The notes beneath the pieces were generated by a model. The model was given only the letters and a program-made list of their open reading frames with translations, had not been told where the DNA came from and ran no database searches. Made by a program: the position numbers and the translations under genes. DNA of 64,000 nt from Chryseobacterium gleum (GTDB lineage: Bacteria > Bacteroidota > Bacteroidia > UBA10329): positions 1 through 64,000 of the forward strand of contig CAMDOM010000002.1 in NCBI GenBank assembly GCA_945903645.1, in the 5' to 3' direction. Position 1 is the first letter of the stretch. Every line of letters begins with the position of its first letter. Of this stretch, positions 57,861 to 64,000 are shown piece after piece.

Positions 57861-60824
57861 GTGAAATTCATTTCCCTACTCACAATTCTTGCAATTCCAC
57901 TTGTGAGTTTAGGGCAAAACTATTTTCAGCAGCGTGCGGATCATGATATTCAGGTATCTCTAGATGATGAGCGACATGAACTGCAAGCGTTTCAAACAAT
58001 TACCTACACCAACAATTCGCCTGACACGCTCTTGGAACTTTGGTTTCATCTGTGGCCTAATGCCTACCAACGCGGCACAGCACTCAATCATCAAATGCGT
58101 GAATCTGGAGATGTTTCCCTGTTTTATTCCAAAGCAGAAGATCGTGGTCTTATAGATAGTCTTGACTTTAGAGTGAATGGTGTCCCTATCAAAACGCGAC
58201 CACATTCCAAGCATACGGACATCCTGCTAGTGCAATTATCCGCTCCATTGCCACCGCAATCAATTATCCAGATAACTACGCCATTTCGGGTGGATATTCC
58301 CAAGGGCATCTTTTCGAGATTGGGGCATCTTGGGCAAGCATATCAAATCACCCAATGGTTTCCGAAGCCCGCGGTATACGACCACAAAGGCTGGCACGCT
58401 ATGCCCTACTTGGGTCAAGGCGAGTTTTATTCCGAATTTGGAACCTATGACGTGCATCTCACCGTGCCTAAAAACTATGTGGTTGGCGCCACTGGCGACC
58501 TAATAAATGGCGAAGCAGAAATTGCATGGCTCTCAGAGAAAGCCAAGAAAACCGCTGCAATAGAAACATTCGACTATAGCGACCTCGATTTCCCTAAATC
58601 GGATAACGAAACTAAGGCCCTGCACTTTCACCAAGAAAACGTGCATGATTTTGCATGGTTTGCCGACAAACGCTACCATGTATTAAAGGGTGAAGTGGAA
58701 TTGCCCATTTCAAAACGCAAGGTCACTACGTGGGCGATGTTCACCAACAACGAAGCCGATTTATGGAAAAACTCCATTGAGTATCTTAATGATGCCACGC
58801 TGTTTTATTCTCAAAAAGTGGGAGAATACCCTTACAACCATGTAACGGCAGTAGATGGAGTGCTATCTGAAGGCGGAGGAATGGAATATCCCAACATTAC
58901 GATAATTGGAGAATCGGGCAGCGCCAAAGAACTTGAAACCACCATTATGCACGAGGTGGGGCACAATTGGTTCTATGGAATGCTAGCTAGTAATGAACGC
59001 ACCCATCCGTGGATGGACGAGGGCATGAACAGCTTTATTGAAGCCCGCTACATGCGCAACAAATATCCCAATTTAAAACTGCGCGATTCATTTTTGCGCG
59101 GAAAATTGGTGCATGCAGCCTTGCGTATTCTTGGCATTTACGACCTTGAACACCAAGAAGTGAATCGCTTGACCTATCGTTTCTCTGCCCGCGAAAATTC
59201 AGACCAACCCATGGAACTTCCTTCAACGGAATTCTCAACCATGAACTATGGAACCATCGTTTATCAAAAATCGGCAGCGGTGCTTGGCTACTTGCAAGCC
59301 TATTTGGGTGAGGCGAAAATGGATTCTATCATGCACCGTTATTTCCGCACATGGCGCTACAAACATCCCTATCCAGAAGATTTTAGACAGGTGGCAATGG
59401 CAGTGGCAAACGATTCGCTTTCGTGGTTTTTTGATGGGCTTGTTGGGTCAAATGCCAAATTAAACTACGCGATAACCAATGCTCACCTTCTTGATGATTC
59501 TATTAAAGTGAAGGTGCGCAATGCTGGGCAAATAGTGGCACCATTCCCTATTTCGGTAATGAAAAACGATAGCGTTCAACATGTTTCATGGTTTGATGGC
59601 CTTTCCAAAAAAGGATGGGTAACGGTGCCTTGCGATAGTTGCGATGCTGTTTTGCTCGATGCCAATTATTCCATTCCAGACCTCAACCCGAAGAATAATA
59701 TACTGCCATTACCGGGGCATGGCCGCGATTATCGCCCATTAAAAGCACATTTTCTGGGTTTTGTAGAAACGGACGAACAAAGCCATATAGCTTTTGCTCC
59801 TATTCTTGGTGGCAATGTGAATGATGGAGTTATGCTGGGCGCGGCCATCTACAACGACCTTTTGCCCAAAAATCGGTTTAGTTATACGCTAATGCCCATG
59901 TATGCATTTGGAAGCAAAGGTTTGACGGGTATGGCCGATTTGCATTACACCGTATATCACCAAAAAGGTCCTTCCGTGCGCTTTCGCCTTCAAGGGCAGC
60001 GGTTTACAATTGACCAAACCAAATCTCAATACGGATTACCTGGCAATATTATTCGACCTGAGGTATTGCTCACTTTCGGGTCAAAGAACTTGCGGAAGAA
60101 CATTTCGCATGCAATAAGAGCCCGAGCCAATATTTTCTTTGAGGAAAACTCATCAAAGTCTGAACCTGTTATACCTCAATTGACGTATGTGTTTAAGCAT
60201 GCGCTTGCTCCGCATTCAACCAAAGTAACTTTAGATGTGCAATGGGTAGCACAGACTCCAAAATTTAACATCGAGGCCATCTACAATTTTGCATACAAAC
60301 GTAGCAGAGGCTTGCGCATTCGATATTTCCTTGGAGTGATGCCCATTCCATCTTCAATTACCTACAATTTTCGAATGAACAGCCATCGCGGCTATCAAGA
60401 CTATTTGCACGAAGGCGCCTTCTTAGGCCGTCACGAAACCAAAGGCTTCTTTTCGCAGCAAATGATTGAGGCCGATGGCGGGTTCAAAACCTACATGAAC
60501 ATTGGCGCATCTAATAATTGGCTTACCGCGCTAAACATAAGTTCCACCCTTTACCGAAAAATTCCTATTGAACTTTTTCTGAGTATCGGTGCATCAGCCA
60601 ACACCGGCAGTGCTTTTCCTGGTTCCGAAACATTTTTGGTGGAATTTGGTGCAAGCGTCAACGTAATTCCAAACGTGCTAGCCGTGCATTTCCCATTTCT
60701 ATTTTCTACAGATGTAAAAAACAATGTGGAGCTGAATACCAAAAACTATTGGGAGCGCATCCGATTCACATTTAACATCAACGAAATAAAGCCGCGTCAA
60801 CGAATAAAAGAGATGTTTAGGTAG
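57861..60824 (+). CDS. M1-family metallopeptidase with C-terminal barrel-like domain
   Basis: A 987-residue exported protein with signal peptide to about residue 19. Residues 20-630 are an M1 aminopeptidase: N-terminal saddle, GGMEYP substrate loop, zinc site HEVGH (364-368) with the third ligand E387 in WMDEG. The remaining about 340 residues are not the usual M1 helical tail but alternate like beta-barrel strands (FAPILGGNVNDGVMLGAAIYN, RFSYTLMPMYAFGSKG, VEFGASVNVIPNVLAVHFPF), suggesting an outer-membrane anchor of surface-antigen type. Start is GTG at 57861. Convergent with the penicillin acylase gene. Confidence 0.87.
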   Translation: MKFISLLTILAIPLVSLGQNYFQQRADHDIQVSLDDERHELQAFQTITYTNNSPDTLLELWFHLWPNAYQRGTALNHQMRESGDVSLFYSKAEDRGLIDSLDFRVNGVPIKTRPHSKHTDILLVQLSAPLPPQSIIQITTPFRVDIPKGIFSRLGHLGQAYQITQWFPKPAVYDHKGWHAMPYLGQGEFYSEFGTYDVHLTVPKNYVVGATGDLINGEAEIAWLSEKAKKTAAIETFDYSDLDFPKSDNETKALHFHQENVHDFAWFADKRYHVLKGEVELPISKRKVTTWAMFTNNEADLWKNSIEYLNDATLFYSQKVGEYPYNHVTAVDGVLSEGGGMEYPNITIIGESGSAKELETTIMHEVGHNWFYGMLASNERTHPWMDEGMNSFIEARYMRNKYPNLKLRDSFLRGKLVHAALRILGIYDLEHQEVNRLTYRFSARENSDQPMELPSTEFSTMNYGTIVYQKSAAVLGYLQAYLGEAKMDSIMHRYFRTWRYKHPYPEDFRQVAMAVANDSLSWFFDGLVGSNAKLNYAITNAHLLDDSIKVKVRNAGQIVAPFPISVMKNDSVQHVSWFDGLSKKGWVTVPCDSCDAVLLDANYSIPDLNPKNNILPLPGHGRDYRPLKAHFLGFVETDEQSHIAFAPILGGNVNDGVMLGAAIYNDLLPKNRFSYTLMPMYAFGSKGLTGMADLHYTVYHQKGPSVRFRLQGQRFTIDQTKSQYGLPGNIIRPEVLLTFGSKNLRKNISHAIRARANIFFEENSSKSEPVIPQLTYVFKHALAPHSTKVTLDVQWVAQTPKFNIEAIYNFAYKRSRGLRIRYFLGVMPIPSSITYNFRMNSHRGYQDYLHEGAFLGRHETKGFFSQQMIEADGGFKTYMNIGASNNWLTALNISSTLYRKIPIELFLSIGASANTGSAFPGSETFLVEFGASVNVIPNVLAVHFPFLFSTDVKNNVELNTKNYWERIRFTFNINEIKPRQRIKEMFR

Positions 60825-60852
60825 AGATAGTAAATTACTCCAACCACAAACT

Positions 60853-62943
60853 CTATTCCCCAGGATGATAAATCCTCTCCGCGTGCTTTTCAATTTCAGC
60901 GCGGTCAAATGTCATGGGTTTGTATTGCTCTTTGGTAAATAGCTCCATTTGATCGGTGTAGTGCTTGCTCCCTGAATGTGAAGATGCCCCAAATGCATTT
61001 ATACTTTCGATGGATGGCCCATCTTTAGAGAACCTCACCTTTTGGATGTAACCATCGCCATTCACAATTCGAAATAGTCCCTTTTTCTTATCGTAAAGTT
61101 TTGCATCAGCAGCGCGAGGAACCTCTCTTAGTCCATGAGCTGGAAAGCTGACCTCACCCTTTTGATGACGTTGCACCTCGCCCAGCGCCACATCTAGGGT
61201 TCCATGCGTTTTGAGTAAAAACTTCTTGGCTTTTCGTATGGCATCGACAGCTTCGAGCTCATTAATTTTTTGCTTTCGAATCATTAATAAACCAAATGGT
61301 ACATCAGCAGCCAATCTCAAATTATCATGAACAATCATTGCTAAAGCAGCATCTTCATTATCTGCATCGCCCCTCTTACTCCAATGTTTTAGCTTAGCAA
61401 TAGCATCCGATATGTCGGGATATATAGTTGCATCCAAATTATACAAAGCAGCAAATCTATCTGCATAACTACCACTTGGATGATAAGAAGTGTTGTATTT
61501 GTAACTTTCCACTTGAGCTTCAGAAAACTTACCTTCATGTTCCTTAAATAAAGAACCAAACACCTCTCCCCTATTATATTCAAACGTTTGAATTCCTGGG
61601 AAATCAGTTTGGATAGCACAGCTATCTCCAGTGCAATGCAATGGCGTATTGTTGGCATTGTAGATATATCCACAATCAGGGTTTTCTGTATGTGGCATTT
61701 TATCAAATGGGATAATTCCTTCCCATTTATATGCCGATGTATTTGCGGTTATGGGCAATGTCCAATCTAAATTTGGATTGCGATTTGGTATTTTCCCTGC
61801 CGAATGGAGCAAAATATTTCCTTGCTTGTCGCCATACACCACATTGAACAATGGGAGCGCCTGCATTTTAAGAGCAGTTTTAAATGACTCCAAATCGGTC
61901 GCTTTGTTCATTCTATACCACTGCTCTGCTGCGCGAATATCCGTGTAGCTAGGAAACCGGAACGCATAACTGCCATACTTCTTGGCTTTGTAAACTGGGC
62001 CATAGGTAGAAATCTGAACTTTTTTGCTGACTGGAATACGCATACCTGCAATTTTCACTTTCATCTTGGCTTTCTTCACATAGAAATCATGCCATTGCCC
62101 ATCGTATTTGTATTGGTTTTTGTTTTTTGGGTTGATTTCCAGTTTGTAGGCATCTCCAAACACATGATAATTTACGGTGTGCGCCCAACCCAAATGACGA
62201 TTTGTTCCTACAAAAATGGTCATGCCTCCAGGAAACAATCCTCCAATTATATCCCATCCTTCTTGGCTTGCCACATGCGCTTCATACCAAGCGACACGGC
62301 CTTCAAGCGGTTGATGCGAATTAATGCTGAGATAACCCATGCCATCTGTCATCCGAGATGGCGCCACGGAAATAGCATTGCTTCCAACAGTATTCACAGA
62401 AAAAAATTCATGCAGTCTATTCTCATTAACCGCCTTGAGCGTAAGACCCACACCAGCCATAAGTGATGTATTGAGCACATAACCTTTCACCAAATCTTGA
62501 GCGGTGAATGGCAATGAATTCTTTCGAAGCACTTCCTTGGGGTGTGCCGTTGCATAGGCATTCAATCCCTGCGTGTAAGCTTCCAATACCTTTCTGTAAT
62601 CGGGAGATAGGTCAAGTTCGTATCGAGCATCTACCAACGAATCAATACTTAACAACTGTAACCCAAAGTCAAACAAAACGCCCTCTTTCCCCAACACTTC
62701 GCCCAACATTCGTTTCCCAGTAAGAATATTATGTTGAATATGTTCGAAATCATCTTCAGAATGCGCCCAAGCTAATCCATATGCCGCATCAGCATCTGTA
62801 ATTCCATAGATGTGAGGCACGCCAAATGTGTCGCGAATAATGGTAACATCTTGAGGATTGATTTGACCGCTACAGTTATTGTATACCATTAATATCCAAA
62901 GACTAATGGCAATAACTACTCGGGCGAACTGAATAGAATACAT
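60853..62943 (-). CDS. Penicillin acylase family (S45) hydrolase
   Basis: A 696-residue N-terminal nucleophile hydrolase with a signal peptide (about 1-26). The alpha-chain start has VTIIRDTFGVPHIYG, typical of S45. The self-cleavage point is G187-S188 in TVGSNAISVAP, where the serine becomes the nucleophile of the beta chain. IFVGTNRHLGWAHT and HSAGKIPNRN also fit. Relatives cleave acyl-homoserine lactones (PvdQ) or beta-lactams; the substrate here is open. TTG, 16 bases and TACCTTTC on the minus strand (62987-62961) may be the promoter. Confidence 0.9.
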   Translation of the reverse strand: MYSIQFARVVIAISLWILMVYNNCSGQINPQDVTIIRDTFGVPHIYGITDADAAYGLAWAHSEDDFEHIQHNILTGKRMLGEVLGKEGVLFDFGLQLLSIDSLVDARYELDLSPDYRKVLEAYTQGLNAYATAHPKEVLRKNSLPFTAQDLVKGYVLNTSLMAGVGLTLKAVNENRLHEFFSVNTVGSNAISVAPSRMTDGMGYLSINSHQPLEGRVAWYEAHVASQEGWDIIGGLFPGGMTIFVGTNRHLGWAHTVNYHVFGDAYKLEINPKNKNQYKYDGQWHDFYVKKAKMKVKIAGMRIPVSKKVQISTYGPVYKAKKYGSYAFRFPSYTDIRAAEQWYRMNKATDLESFKTALKMQALPLFNVVYGDKQGNILLHSAGKIPNRNPNLDWTLPITANTSAYKWEGIIPFDKMPHTENPDCGYIYNANNTPLHCTGDSCAIQTDFPGIQTFEYNRGEVFGSLFKEHEGKFSEAQVESYKYNTSYHPSGSYADRFAALYNLDATIYPDISDAIAKLKHWSKRGDADNEDAALAMIVHDNLRLAADVPFGLLMIRKQKINELEAVDAIRKAKKFLLKTHGTLDVALGEVQRHQKGEVSFPAHGLREVPRAADAKLYDKKKGLFRIVNGDGYIQKVRFSKDGPSIESINAFGASSHSGSKHYTDQMELFTKEQYKPMTFDRAEIEKHAERIYHPGE

Positions 62944-63158
62944 GAAAGTAAAGATTTGGCGAAAGGTAAAAGTTATGGAGATACCAACGCATCCCCTCAG
63001 AACCTTAAAAATAAACGATAGCGGATAGCACGTGATGTTCTTTATAAATTTTAAATAACATAGTAAGTTTCTGTTTTTTTTGTTCTAAAGGAGAAATACT
63101 TCCGCAGCTCAACAACTTTTGTATCCATTTTTATGTTTATCTGTTAAACAAATTTAAA

Positions 63159-63845
63159 ATGAAACCCACATCACTGACAAAACTTTTTTCCGGATTATTT
63201 CTAGTATTATCCTTTACCAGCTGTACTATATTTAATGAGATTTCGATAAATGATGCGGATTACCAGCCGTATGATGCTATTATCGTCCCTGGATTTCCAT
63301 TTAACGATAAAGAAGGAAAGATGAACACTTTTCAACGTATGCGTCTTTTCTGGGCACTTCATCTTTACGAAACTGGAGAGACCCAGTATATAATAGTTTC
63401 AGGAAACGCAGTTCATTCTCCCTATGTGGAGGCTGAGATATTCGCCATTTTCTTAACTGAATTGGGCGTGAATCCAAAACACATTATCATTGAAAATCGG
63501 TCAGAACATAGCACTGAGAATGTATTTTATTCTTTAGAGTTGGCAAAAAATTTAGACTTAAAAAGCGTGGCGGTTGCTACTGACCCCATGCAAACGAAAA
63601 TGATAGCCTACCTGATGCGAAATATGGATGTTAAAGTAGATTATCTTCCCAGCGATTTGAAAATGATTTCCACCAAATACCAAACTAAGTTTGACCACAC
63701 CATAGACGGTTCACCCGCTTTTGTTAGCAACTTTGTGTCACTGAAAGAACGTGAAAGCAGAAAACTAAGGATGCAGGGAACGCGAGGTGAGCGCTACCTT
63801 AAAAGTCTAGAAGAAGAACGAACAACTCAAGCCTATTCAAACTAA
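63159..63845 (+). CDS. YdcF/SanA-like DUF218 lipoprotein
   Basis: A 228-residue lipoprotein: signal peptide with lipobox FTSC, cysteine C22. The mature part is the DUF218 fold: YDAIIVPGFPFND, YETGETQYIIVSG, IIIENRSEHSTENVFYS and VAVATDPMQTKM. Such proteins are linked with peptidoglycan or exopolysaccharide upkeep and SAM binding in YdcF. It is the first of two same-strand lipoprotein genes at the window end. Confidence 0.85.
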   Translation: MKPTSLTKLFSGLFLVLSFTSCTIFNEISINDADYQPYDAIIVPGFPFNDKEGKMNTFQRMRLFWALHLYETGETQYIIVSGNAVHSPYVEAEIFAIFLTELGVNPKHIIIENRSEHSTENVFYSLELAKNLDLKSVAVATDPMQTKMIAYLMRNMDVKVDYLPSDLKMISTKYQTKFDHTIDGSPAFVSNFVSLKERESRKLRMQGTRGERYLKSLEEERTTQAYSN

Positions 63846-63904
63846 CTTTGCTTTTGATTACCGCTCAATCTTGCTTTCGGAGATTTAAAAAAGATTAATC
63901 CATT

Positions 63905-64000
63905 ATGATTCAGTTGTTTTATTGGCATCTTTTCGCAATAATCTCAATTTCTATCGCTTCGTGTGGAAATACCGAAAAAGCGTTTGATGAGTCCAGGAAT
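63905..64000 (+). CDS. Lipoprotein, N-terminal part only (runs off the window)
   Basis: The frame starts at ATG 63905 and is open to the window edge (32 codons). It encodes a signal peptide with lipobox ISIASC, cysteine C20, followed by GNTEKAFDESRN. Family cannot be given from this much. It begins 59 bases after the YdcF-like gene. Confidence 0.65.
   Translation, partial: MIQLFYWHLFAIISISIASCGNTEKAFDESRN

Overview
The window looks like chromosomal DNA of an uncultured or lightly studied member of the Bacteroidota, most likely near the Flavobacteriales. Sequence evidence: two secreted proteins with C-terminal type IX secretion sorting domains (CotH protein and PHB-depolymerase-like esterase), a TonB receptor with a carboxypeptidase-regulatory N-terminal domain, many lipoproteins, ElbB, an Upp/YjjG/GlmM housekeeping set typical of the phylum, and repeated upstream matches to the Bacteroidota promoter (TTG, 17-23 bases, TAnnTTTG). 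No rRNA, tRNA, CRISPR array, prophage or intact transposon was seen.

Layout. 1-10.4 kb: partial lipoprotein, Gfo/Idh dehydrogenase, pcm, gatB, tpx, a GC-rich sodium symporter, accA, a cold-shock type DEAD-box helicase and rluF. 10.4-19.2 kb: a small carboxypeptidase-regulatory-like protein, a 1335-residue CotH/lamin-tail protein, cysteine desulfurase, glmM, a TPR protein. 19.2-23.5 kb: a phosphosulfolactate synthase-rhodanese fusion, DedA, aroE, a MoxR-type ATPase and a sulfotransferase. 23.5-29.2 kb: a GC-rich SpoIIE phosphatase, a 729-base repeat-bearing spacer, a nucleoside hydrolase/kinase pair and a coiled-coil lipoprotein. 29.3-38.1 kb: radC, deacetylase, upp, HAD phosphatase, thioesterase, a two-gene split 5'-nucleotidase, then dnaA with a tyrosine phosphatase and an RsmI-like methylase. 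38.1-48.3 kb: a frameshifted sterol desaturase, secreted esterase, RhlE-like helicase, and a GC-rich segment with a RetSat-like oxidoreductase, AraC regulator, short-chain dehydrogenase remnant and TonB receptor. 48.4-64 kb: MscS channel, ComEC, DUF885 peptidase-like protein, MarR and pirin, a broken outer-membrane protein, a paraoxonase-like lipoprotein with elbB, a tiny lipoprotein, an M1 peptidase with a barrel-like tail, a penicillin acylase and a YdcF lipoprotein.

The gene order is mostly housekeeping, with accessory inserts marked by composition or by scars: the symporter, the SpoIIE gene and the 42-48 kb block are visibly GC-richer than neighbours; the sulfotransferase is followed by a second, decayed copy of the upstream ATPase gene's end; a dehydrogenase fragment sits before the TonB gene. 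The most interesting candidates for undescribed biology are the sulfite-adding synthase fused to a rhodanese domain, the split 5'-nucleotidase whose halves carry different export signals, the MarR-type palindrome at the pirin promoter, and the nested hairpin repeat near 25.5 kb. No complete, clearly novel defence or mobile system was found. All functional calls come from reading motifs by eye; no database search was run.
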